A stretch of 6,585 bases of DNA from Bacteroidales bacterium (lineage in GTDB: Bacteria > Bacteroidota > Bacteroidia > Bacteroidales > VadinHA17). Under the pieces are notes generated by a model. The model ran no database searches. It had not been told where the DNA came from and saw only the letters and a list, made by a program, of their open reading frames with translations. This document shows, in pieces, positions 1-5,930 of this stretch. The position numbers were made by a program, and so were the translations under genes. Position 1 is the first letter of the stretch; each line of letters starts with the position of its first letter. The stretch spans positions 1 through 6,585 of the forward strand of contig DAIDJT010000145.1 of NCBI GenBank assembly GCA_027451265.1. The letters run 5' to 3'.

Positions 1-179
1 ATGTCATCCGCCGCCCTGCCCATATCAGGTGCATGACAGAGGGGGTCTGTGACAAGGTGACAAGAAATCTCACCGTACAGGAGTGGAAAGCATACGCTGG
101 CGACGATATAGAATATGAGCCCACCTGCCCCAACAGGGAATATCACATCAGGGTCAGGGAGATCAGGGGAGCCCGCTGA
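1..179 (+). CDS. C-terminal fragment of a WD40-repeat-type protein (5' end outside the window)
   Basis: The frame starting at base 3 is open from the left edge to a TGA at 177-179, giving 58 residues of a protein that begins outside the window. The residues NLTVQEWKAYAGDDIEYEPT, followed by a Cys-Pro pair, match the pattern N-L-T-x-x-E-W-x-x-Y-x-G-x-D-I-x-Y-E-x-T-C-P. I recognise this as the end of many large Bacteroidetes WD40-repeat proteins, which are often fused to STAND-type ATPase or caspase-like domains. No WD40 blade or enzymatic domain is itself visible here, so the family is inferred from the tail only. The last few residues are basic (R-V-R-E-I-R-G-A-R). The gene lies on the same strand as gpmI but is separated from it by 100 bases, so it is probably a separate transcription unit. 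An unrelated protein with a similar end is possible. Confidence 0.55.
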   Translation, partial: VIRRPAHIRCMTEGVCDKVTRNLTVQEWKAYAGDDIEYEPTCPNREYHIRVREIRGAR

Positions 180-241
180 TTCAAACTTTTCAGGCTACCG
201 ACGTGTTATAATATCCCGATGGCAATCTTGCCGGAAATGGC

Positions 242-249
242 TATTTTTG
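242..249 (+). promoter_or_regulatory. Possible Bacteroidetes -7 promoter box upstream of gpmI
   Basis: TATTTTTG fits the TAnnTTTG -7 consensus of the Bacteroidetes housekeeping sigma factor and lies 30 bases before the gpmI ATG. This would give a leader of roughly 24 bases. I do not see a TTG-type -33 element at the usual spacing, so the match may be chance in this A/T-rich stretch. The remainder of the 100-base gap (180-279) shows no other clear feature apart from a TATAAT string at 207-212. Confidence 0.25.
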
Positions 250-279
250 TTGCCTTCATATTTATTAATTATTGACCTG

Positions 280-1800
280 ATGAAAGAAAACAGAATATTA
301 CTGATGATCCTCGACGGTTGGGGCATAGGTGACGGCACCAGGAGCGATGTGATCAGCACTACCGGGACACCCCGCATTGATGCCCTTAAGAAAAATTTCC
401 CTTCGGCACACCTGCTTACCTCCGGCGAAGACGTGGGCCTCCCGGAGGGGCAGATGGGCAACTCGGAAGTAGGACACCTTAACATTGGCGCCGGACGGGT
501 TGTATACCAGGACCTTGTTAAAATAAACAAAGCCTGCCGCACCGGAGAGATCCGCACAAATGAAACACTACGCCAGGCCTTCATTTATGCCCGTGACAAA
601 GGGGTAAAGGTCCATTTCATGGGACTGCTTTCTGACGGCGGGGTCCATTCGCTTGACAGCCACCTCTACGCTCTTTGTGACATGACCATGGAATACGGCC
701 TGAAAGATGTATTCATACATGGCTTCGGCGACGGCCGGGATACCGACCCGAAAAGCGGAAAGGGTTATATGGCAGCCCTGCTGAAACATCTCGAAAAAAG
801 CAACGGGAGGGTGGCATCATTTGTAGGTCGCTACTATGCCATGGACCGCGATAAGAGATGGGAACGTATCAGGGTGGCTTATGACCTGCTTGTCCATGGA
901 AGGGGAACGGTGACCGGGAATATACTGCAGGCAATGCAGGATTCCTATGACGCAGGCGTCACGGATGAATTCATGAAGCCCATAGTGGTGACAGGCGACG
1001 GCGGAAAACCGCTGGCCACAATTGCGCCGGGAGACGTGGTTATCTTCATCAATTTCAGGAATGACCGTGCCCGGGAGCTGACAATAGTGCTGACACAGCA
1101 GGACATGCCTGAAGCCGGGATGATGACAATGCCTCTCCATTACCTGACAATGACACCCTATGATGACAAATTTCAGGGCCTTCACGTCATCTACCCCAAG
1201 GATAATGTAAACAGGACCCTCGGCGAGATCGTGGCAGACGCCGGCAAGAGGCAGCTCCGCATTGCCGAGACTGAGAAATATGCACATGTAACATTCTTCT
1301 TCTCGGGCGGAAGAGAAAAGGAGTTCAAGGGGGAAGAGCGAATCCTCATCCCTTCACCGAAAGTGGCCACCTATGACCTCCAGCCTGAGATGAGCGCCTA
1401 TGGGGTCAGGGATGCAGTGATTGCTGAGCTGCACAAAAAGAAGCATGACTTCATCTGCCTCAATTTTGCCAATGGTGACATGGTGGGTCATACCGGGGTT
1501 TATGAAGCCATCCAGAAAGCTGTAAGAACGGTTGATGAATGCGCCGGTGACGTTGCGGAAGCCGCCATGGAGAATGGCTACGAGGTTATAATCATTGCTG
1601 ATCACGGCAATGCCGATTTTGCAGTTAACCCTGACGGCACTCCAAATACGGCCCACTCACTCAACCCTGTTCCTGTTTACCTCATCAGCAACAGGTTCAA
1701 AAGTGTGGGGAATGGCATCCTTGCTGATGTTGCTCCCACCATACTTACAATGATGGGCATACCTGTTCCACCGGAAATGACGGGAAAATCACTGGTTTGA
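280..1800 (+). CDS. gpmI: 2,3-bisphosphoglycerate-independent phosphoglycerate mutase
   Basis: This cytosolic enzyme interconverts 3-phosphoglycerate and 2-phosphoglycerate in glycolysis and gluconeogenesis through a phosphoserine intermediate, using two Mn(II) ions. The 506-residue product has the family's usual length. Motifs visible: D12 in ILDGWG, nucleophile S62 in GQMGNSEVGHLNIGAG, H123, R153/D154 in GDGRDTDP, R184 and R190 in VGRYYAMDRD, R260 and R263 in NFRNDRARE, K333 before YAHVTFFF, D400/H404 in GDMVGHTG, D441/H442 in ADHGNAD, and H459 in AHSLNPVP. The metal ligands have the same mutual spacing as in the Bacillus enzyme, so it should be active. The alkaline-phosphatase-like part is split (about 1-76 and 308-506) around the transferase domain. 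The frame is open back to base 115, but the ATG at 280 (MKENRILLMILDGWG) fits the family start; no Shine-Dalgarno is visible. It probably leads an operon with the next two genes. Confidence 0.97.
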   Translation: MKENRILLMILDGWGIGDGTRSDVISTTGTPRIDALKKNFPSAHLLTSGEDVGLPEGQMGNSEVGHLNIGAGRVVYQDLVKINKACRTGEIRTNETLRQAFIYARDKGVKVHFMGLLSDGGVHSLDSHLYALCDMTMEYGLKDVFIHGFGDGRDTDPKSGKGYMAALLKHLEKSNGRVASFVGRYYAMDRDKRWERIRVAYDLLVHGRGTVTGNILQAMQDSYDAGVTDEFMKPIVVTGDGGKPLATIAPGDVVIFINFRNDRARELTIVLTQQDMPEAGMMTMPLHYLTMTPYDDKFQGLHVIYPKDNVNRTLGEIVADAGKRQLRIAETEKYAHVTFFFSGGREKEFKGEERILIPSPKVATYDLQPEMSAYGVRDAVIAELHKKKHDFICLNFANGDMVGHTGVYEAIQKAVRTVDECAGDVAEAAMENGYEVIIIADHGNADFAVNPDGTPNTAHSLNPVPVYLISNRFKSVGNGILADVAPTILTMMGIPVPPEMTGKSLV

Positions 1801-1808
1801 GCGATACA

Positions 1809-2396
1809 ATGCTTCAGATAGATGACACCATTGTTTCCCTGGCGCTCATTGAGAAGAGATTTCTATGTGACCTGCCAACCTGCAAGGGCAGCTGTTGCAG
1901 GTACGGTGACACCGGTGCCCCGCTGACGGCAGAGGAGGCAGCAGCTCTCGAACGGATATGGCCTGATCTGTGGCCATACCTCCGTCCGGAAGGCATCAGG
2001 GCAGTTGAAAAACAGGGGACAAGCATTACCGACATCGAGGGTGAACTGGTCACTCCTCTGATAGACAATCAGGAGTGCGCATATACCGTAATGGAAGATG
2101 ACATCTACAAGTGCGGCATTGAGACAGCATTCAGTGCCGGAGCTGTGGATTTCAGGAAACCGCTTTCCTGCCATCTCTTCCCGGTGAGGATAAAGCAGTA
2201 CCGCAATTTCCGGGCTGTGAACTATGAGGAGTGGTCAATCTGCAAACCGGGTGTGGCCTGCGGGGTGAAACAAAACCTGGAGCTGTATGTCTTCCTCCGC
2301 GAACCCCTGGTGAGAGCCTTCGGTGAAGAGTGGTACAACAGGCTGCAGTGGGCTGCAGGTGAATATCATAAATACAACGATAATGGAAAACATTAA
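1809..2396 (+). CDS. DUF3109 family cysteine-rich protein
   Basis: This 195-residue soluble protein resembles the DUF3109 family, whose biochemical function is not established. The N-terminal MLQIDDTIVSL and the C-x4-C-x3-C-C cluster (C20, C25, C29, C30) are characteristic, followed by C90, C102, C121 in a S-C-H-L-F-P motif, C145 and C151. Nine cysteines plus H122 suggest bound metal (zinc or an iron-sulfur cluster), by analogy with YkgJ-type cysteine-rich proteins; this is inference. There is no signal peptide or membrane segment, so it is probably cytosolic. A TTG at 1797 overlapping the gpmI stop could also start this frame, but the ATG at 1809 gives the family-typical N-terminus and leaves an 8-base gap after gpmI. 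The 3' end overlaps the next gene by 14 bases. Confidence 0.88.
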   Translation: MLQIDDTIVSLALIEKRFLCDLPTCKGSCCRYGDTGAPLTAEEAAALERIWPDLWPYLRPEGIRAVEKQGTSITDIEGELVTPLIDNQECAYTVMEDDIYKCGIETAFSAGAVDFRKPLSCHLFPVRIKQYRNFRAVNYEEWSICKPGVACGVKQNLELYVFLREPLVRAFGEEWYNRLQWAAGEYHKYNDNGKH

Positions 2397-3759
2397 GAAC
2401 TACATTGAGACAAACAGGGAAAGGTTTCTCGAAGAGCTGTTCGGACTGATCAGGATCCACTCAGTCAGCGCCTCTGCAGCAAACAAGGCTGATATGGTCA
2501 GGGCGGCGGAATACATCCGTGACTTGCTGGAAGCCAACGGTGCAGACCGTGCGGAGGTTTATGCCACACCGGGTAATCCTGTTGTGTATGGTGAAAAAAT
2601 GATTGATCCTTCACTGCCAACCATCCTTGTTTATGGCCATTACGATGTGATGCCTGCCGAGCCTCTTGACAAATGGACCTCAAATCCGTTTGAGCCTGAG
2701 ATTCGTGACGGAAAGATATGGGCACGCGGCGCTGATGATGACAAAGGTCAGCTCTTCATGCACCTCAAGGCATTCGAGATGATGAACGCTACCGGCACCC
2801 TGGCCTGTAACGTCAGGTTCATGATTGAAGGCGAAGAAGAGGCCGGATCTGAAAGCATTGCCGGATTCTGCTCGGAATACCGCGATATGCTCCGCTCTGA
2901 TGTGATACTCATATCTGATACGACAATGATCTCACCTGAGATGCCGTCAGTGACATCAGGATTGCGCGGGTTGTCTTACATCCAGGTAGAGGTTGAAGGA
3001 CCGGACCGGGACCTTCATTCAGGCATCTACGGTGGTGCAGTGGTGAACCCATGCAACGTCCTCTGTGACATCATCTCAAAGCTTAAGGACAGTGACGGGC
3101 GCATAGCCATACCTGGCTTCTATGATGCCGTTGCCGTTCCCACTGATGCCGAAAGGGCAAAGATGGCTGAGAGGCCGTTTGACCCGGAAAAATACAAACA
3201 GGCCGTTGGCGTTGATGCCCTGGCCGCTGAGAAGGGGTTCACGACCCTGGAAAGTACAGGCATCAGACCCACCCTTGATGTCAATGGCATCTGGGGAGGC
3301 TATACAGGAGAGGGAGCCAAAACAATACTGCCGGCAAAAGCCTCGGCAAAGATTTCAATGCGGCTCGTGCCTTACCAAAAAGCTGAAGAAATAGCCACCC
3401 TGGCTATCAGCCACATCAGGTCACTGGCGCCGGCAGGAGTGAGGGTCAGGGCTGAATACCTGCACGGTGGAGAAGCTTATGTGAGCCCGCTTGATACACC
3501 CGAATACCTTGCAGCAGAGAAAGCCTATACAGAGATCTACGGCAGGAAACCCATACCCATCCGGAGCGGTGGCAGTATCCCGATAATTTCCACTTTTGAA
3601 AAGATACTCGGGATCAAGTCAATACTGATGGGATTCGGTCTGGAATCAGATGCGATTCACTCTCCCAACGAGAGCTACCCTCTTGAGAACCTGTTTGCAG
3701 GCATGAGGGCTATTCCTCTTTATTTCAAGTATTATGCCGAGCTGAAAAAGAAGGGTTGA
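2383..3759 (+). CDS. M20-family metallodipeptidase (dinuclear zinc)
   Basis: The 458-residue product is a typical M20 dipeptidase of the PepV/CNDP-like branch, cleaving dipeptides or similar small peptides in the cytosol. Expected metal-site residues are present: H86 and D88 in VYGHYDVMPAEP, bridging D119 in RGADDDKGQ, catalytic E152 and ligand E153 in IEGEEEAGSE, D179 in ISDTT, and H426 in AIHSPNES. H212 in DLHSGIYGG corresponds to the histidine that the lid domain supplies to the active site in this branch. The catalytic domain is split (about 1-195 and 385-458) around the dimerisation/lid domain. No signal peptide is seen. The frame is open from an ATG at 2323, but the ATG at 2383 (MENIKNYIETN) fits the family start and keeps the overlap with the DUF3109 gene to 14 bases. 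That overlap suggests translational coupling. The precise substrate cannot be read from sequence. Confidence 0.93.
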   Translation: MENIKNYIETNRERFLEELFGLIRIHSVSASAANKADMVRAAEYIRDLLEANGADRAEVYATPGNPVVYGEKMIDPSLPTILVYGHYDVMPAEPLDKWTSNPFEPEIRDGKIWARGADDDKGQLFMHLKAFEMMNATGTLACNVRFMIEGEEEAGSESIAGFCSEYRDMLRSDVILISDTTMISPEMPSVTSGLRGLSYIQVEVEGPDRDLHSGIYGGAVVNPCNVLCDIISKLKDSDGRIAIPGFYDAVAVPTDAERAKMAERPFDPEKYKQAVGVDALAAEKGFTTLESTGIRPTLDVNGIWGGYTGEGAKTILPAKASAKISMRLVPYQKAEEIATLAISHIRSLAPAGVRVRAEYLHGGEAYVSPLDTPEYLAAEKAYTEIYGRKPIPIRSGGSIPIISTFEKILGIKSILMGFGLESDAIHSPNESYPLENLFAGMRAIPLYFKYYAELKKKG

Positions 3760-3770
3760 AACTTTAACAG

Positions 3771-3795
3771 GCCAGACGGGACATCACCCACTGGC
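3771..3795 (+). terminator. Possible hairpin terminator after the gpmI operon
   Basis: Twelve bases past the dipeptidase stop, GCCAG (3771-3775) pairs with CTGGC (3791-3795) and GGG (3778-3780) pairs with CCC (3787-3789). This gives an eight-pair stem with a small internal loop and a six-base loop. No T-tract follows, so factor-independent termination is uncertain; the position between convergent genes makes it plausible. Confidence 0.3.
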
Positions 3796-3907
3796 TGCCG
3801 GCCTGCCTGTTCTCGTTACACTGCATGCCTCAATCAATATGCCTGTGCCGGCCTGCCTGTTCTTGTTTCGCTGCATGCCTCAATCAATATGCCTGTGCCG
3901 GCCTGCC
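3796..3907. repeat. 50-base GC-rich tandem repeat, 2.2 copies
   Basis: Copy 1 occupies 3796-3845, copy 2 occupies 3846-3895, and a 12-base partial third copy (TGCCGGCCTGCC) occupies 3896-3907. The two full copies differ at only three positions (3814/3864, 3818/3868 and 3820/3870). Each unit contains GCCGGC and GCATGC palindromes, an A/T-rich CAATCAATAT core and several GCCTG words. The array lies wholly in the gap between the convergent dipeptidase and hemolysin-like genes. The period is not a multiple of three and no gene covers it. The role is unknown; it could be a slippage product, an intergenic repeat family or a protein-binding array. Confidence 0.9.
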
Positions 3908-3915
3908 GTCAGGCC
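3900..3915 (-). terminator. Possible hairpin downstream of the hemolysin-like gene
   Basis: GGCCTG (3900-3905) and CAGGCC (3910-3915) form a perfect six-pair GC-rich stem with a four-base loop, eight bases beyond the minus-strand stop of the CNNM/CBS gene. It overlaps the end of the tandem repeat. There is no T-tract on either strand, so this is a candidate terminator by position only. Confidence 0.3.
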
Positions 3916-3923
3916 CCTGCCTG

Positions 3924-5183
3924 TCAGTCAATCTGCAGCTTCAGCAGTTCCACCCTGGTGGCTGAGCCTCTGAGCACCGTAAAAAGATTGCGGCCCACAC
4001 GTATTTTCTCCTGCTGGCGCGGGATATTGCCGTGAGCAAACAGTATCAGGCCTGCCAGTGTGGTGTATTCATCACTCTCAGGCAGGTCAAGGTCATACTC
4101 CTCGTTAAGGTAATCTATGTCATGACGGCCTGAGAGAACATACTCCTTGTCATTTATCTTCTTCTCCACCAGGTCACTGATATCATGTTCATCCTCAATG
4201 TTCCCTACTATTTCTTCGAGGACATCCTCAATGGTGATCACACCTGCCGTGCCGCCGAACTCGTCAACCACCAGTGCAATGCTCTTCTTGGCATCCGAGA
4301 GCAGCCTGAGTATCTTATTGGCGGTCATTGTTTCGGGCACGACGGGCAACTTGCGCATGCCGGTGGCAACGTCTGACGGCCCGTGCAGTATATCCTTCAG
4401 CTCGTAATACCCTACCATGTTGTCAATATTGTCACGATAGAGGAGGATCTTGGAGTGGCCTGACTCAATGAACTGATGCCTGAGCTCGTCAGGGGATGAC
4501 TGCACCGGGAGGGCCACGATTTCCGTCCTGGGTACCATGCATTCACGGGCCTTTACGGAGGAAAAATCAAGGGCATTCTGAAAGATCCTGAGACTGCTGT
4601 TTTCCTCTTCCTTTTCCTCTTCGGTCTCAACCAGGTCATTGACGAAATGGTCAAGGTCAATGCGGGTGAATATGCGGTTCTCCTGCTCCTTTCGCTCTGC
4701 CTTTATGCCGAAAAATATTCTCATTATCATGTTGGCCAGCCAGAGTGTGAATTTGCTGACCGGGTAGAAGAGATAATAAAAGATAGCCGTCGGAATGGCG
4801 AAGATGCGAAGGAAGAAGTTCGGGCTTATCCGCACCACTGATTTGGGAAGGAAGTCGGCGAAGACCAGTATGATCATTGTTGTGATTACCGTCTGGAGGA
4901 TAAAAATCAATACCTCTGACGGTATCAGGTTTTTCAGCCATGCTTCAATCATATCAGCGGCCATCATACTGAATATGACCGTTGCAATGTTAACCCCGAT
5001 CAGCATCGTTGATATGTAGAGGCCCGGGCTGCGCGAGAAGAGGGCGATAATACCCGATCCGAAATTCCCCTGTTTGCGGTCAAGCTCTATTCGCAGCTTG
5101 TTGGAGGCAATGAATGCCAGCTCCATTGCCGAAAAGAATGCGGCAAGAAGAATTGCGAAGGGAATGATAACCCAGGGGTTCAT
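3924..5183 (-). CDS. CNNM/CBS/CorC_HlyC-domain membrane protein (hemolysin-family transporter)
   Basis: The 419-residue inner-membrane protein has the classic three-part layout. A CNNM (DUF21) domain at about 1-180 has hydrophobic segments near 2-25, 55-80, 90-112 and 124-155. A CBS-domain pair at about 210-330 begins at RECMVPRTEI, the second CBS ending with VVDEFGGTAGVITIEDVLEE. The CorC_HlyC domain occupies about 340-415, with the usual L-P-E-S-D-E-Y-T-T-L-A-G-L-I sequence. Characterised relatives (CorC, CNNM) act in Mg2+ export; the old label 'hemolysin' is historical. GldE of gliding bacteria has the same architecture, but no gld neighbour is seen, so I do not assign that name. A charged linker at about 186-196 (E/K-rich) joins membrane and CBS parts. 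The ATG at 5183 follows the 60-residue protein gene by nine bases, placing it last in the lptC operon as far as visible. Confidence 0.93.
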   Translation of the reverse strand: MNPWVIIPFAILLAAFFSAMELAFIASNKLRIELDRKQGNFGSGIIALFSRSPGLYISTMLIGVNIATVIFSMMAADMIEAWLKNLIPSEVLIFILQTVITTMIILVFADFLPKSVVRISPNFFLRIFAIPTAIFYYLFYPVSKFTLWLANMIMRIFFGIKAERKEQENRIFTRIDLDHFVNDLVETEEEKEEENSSLRIFQNALDFSSVKARECMVPRTEIVALPVQSSPDELRHQFIESGHSKILLYRDNIDNMVGYYELKDILHGPSDVATGMRKLPVVPETMTANKILRLLSDAKKSIALVVDEFGGTAGVITIEDVLEEIVGNIEDEHDISDLVEKKINDKEYVLSGRHDIDYLNEEYDLDLPESDEYTTLAGLILFAHGNIPRQQEKIRVGRNLFTVLRGSATRVELLKLQID

Positions 5184-5192
5184 GTCCCAAAT

Positions 5193-5375
5193 TTACAGCT
5201 TTTTTCGCTGTGAGTCACGGATCCACGCCAGAACAAACGCTGCGACTGCCATCACATAAAAGAGCCATGCCCGGCCAATGCCGGCGTTGACCGTTTCGCG
5301 GATGGCGATTCCCAGACACATCAGTCCCAGGATGGCCCAGATGATCTCAATCAGCAGGAGTGACTTCCTGTTCAT
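5193..5375 (-). CDS. Small two-helix membrane protein of unknown function
   Basis: This 60-residue protein has two hydrophobic segments, about 5-24 (starting LLLIEIIWAILGLMCLGIAI) and about 36-51 (AWLFYVMAVAAFVLAW). A short charged loop (R-E-T-V-N-A-G-I-G-R) joins them and the tail is basic (R-D-S-Q-R-K-K-L). Positive residues at both ends suggest N-in/C-in hairpin topology in the inner membrane. Its start overlaps the last 29 bases of lptC in another frame, and its stop is nine bases before the CNNM/CBS gene. This tight fit in the operon, together with coherent membrane-protein composition, argues that it is a real gene. I recognise no named family. A partner role for LptC or the CNNM protein is only a guess from position. 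Confidence 0.75.
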   Translation of the reverse strand: MNRKSLLLIEIIWAILGLMCLGIAIRETVNAGIGRAWLFYVMAVAAFVLAWIRDSQRKKL

Positions 5376-5925
5376 CCCTTATATAAATTGTACCTGTTAC
5401 GTTCTTGATAGTCCAGTTTGAAAAGCGCGAGTCGGAATCAAATCCGGTACCCATCACTATCTGGTCATTATGGGTGAATCTCACGAACCTGTCAGACCAT
5501 ATTCTGTCTTTTGGCTGGCTCCAGAAAAGTAATTCAGTCTCAAGCACTTCACCCTTGTCGCTGATGGCAACCACGCTGTCACGGAGTTCCCATACCTCTT
5601 CTTTTTCCGTATAACGGGCATAGTGAGAGGTGATGCTTGCCTGCGGCTTGTCTGTCCGGTCATAGAACAGCACCGTCAGTCCTTCCGGGAAAAGAGTATA
5701 CGGGTTCTCCTCGGTGGTGAACTGCTGGATCAGCGGAGTGCGTACCAGCATGGTAACCTTCCCGGAGTCAGTATACATTGTTTCAACATTCCTCGATGAA
5801 AGTGTCGGAAGTCCCTTGATCTCCAGATCCTTTACCGTTGCTTCCTTTTTGCCGCACGATGAAAGCAAAGCAGTCCCGGTAACCAGGACTGCCATCATGA
5901 CATTATATGTTATGCAGGATCTCAC
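5347..5925 (-). CDS. lptC: LPS export ABC transporter periplasmic protein LptC (lipoprotein-type)
   Basis: LptC belongs to the Lpt machinery that moves lipopolysaccharide from the inner membrane to the outer membrane. The 192-residue product has an N-terminal signal with a lipobox L-S-S-C (C24), so it is predicted to be a lipoprotein. The rest is a beta-rich domain typical of Bacteroidetes LptC, with P-E-G-L-T-V-L-F-Y-D, SHYARYTEKEEVWELRDSVV, LLFWSQPKDRIWSDRFVRFT and G-T-G-F-D-S-D-S-R-F-S-N-W-T-I-K-N-V-T-G-T-I. I chose the GTG at 5925, five bases after the upstream TPR gene stop. It supplies Arg2 and a signal peptide of workable length, whereas the tandem ATGs at 5898 and 5895 would leave only 13 or 14 residues before the lipid-modified cysteine and no positive charge. 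No other lpt gene is in the window; in this phylum they commonly lie elsewhere. Confidence 0.9.
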   Translation of the reverse strand: MRSCITYNVMMAVLVTGTALLSSCGKKEATVKDLEIKGLPTLSSRNVETMYTDSGKVTMLVRTPLIQQFTTEENPYTLFPEGLTVLFYDRTDKPQASITSHYARYTEKEEVWELRDSVVAISDKGEVLETELLFWSQPKDRIWSDRFVRFTHNDQIVMGTGFDSDSRFSNWTIKNVTGTIYIRDEQEVTPAD

Positions 5926-5930
5926 TGCTT

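Noticed and set aside
207..212. TATAAT string resembling a sigma-70 -10 box
   Set aside because: No convincing -35 partner is present, and Bacteroidota use a different promoter consensus.
221..232. Short inverted repeat GGCAA/TTGCC as a terminator for the upstream gene
   Set aside because: The arms are five bases with only two bases between them, so a stable hairpin loop would leave three or four pairs; no convincing T-tract directly follows.
115..279. 55-residue N-terminal extension of gpmI
   Set aside because: The extension overlaps the upstream gene's 3' end, has no homology-like features, and the known family start fits the ATG at 280.
817..1287. 156-codon open frame on the minus strand inside gpmI
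   Set aside because: It lies wholly antisense to a gene with intact catalytic motifs, shows no recognisable family features, and is explained by codon bias of the real gene.
2323..2382. 20-residue N-terminal extension of the dipeptidase
   Set aside because: It would read through the DUF3109 coding region in another frame; the ATG at 2383 gives the family-typical start.
3122..3394. 90-codon plus-strand open frame inside the dipeptidase gene
   Set aside because: It is an out-of-frame shadow of a clear M20 peptidase, rich in Arg and Pro, with no recognisable domain.
3796..3907. CRISPR array
   Set aside because: The copies are directly abutting with no variable spacers, and no cas gene is nearby.
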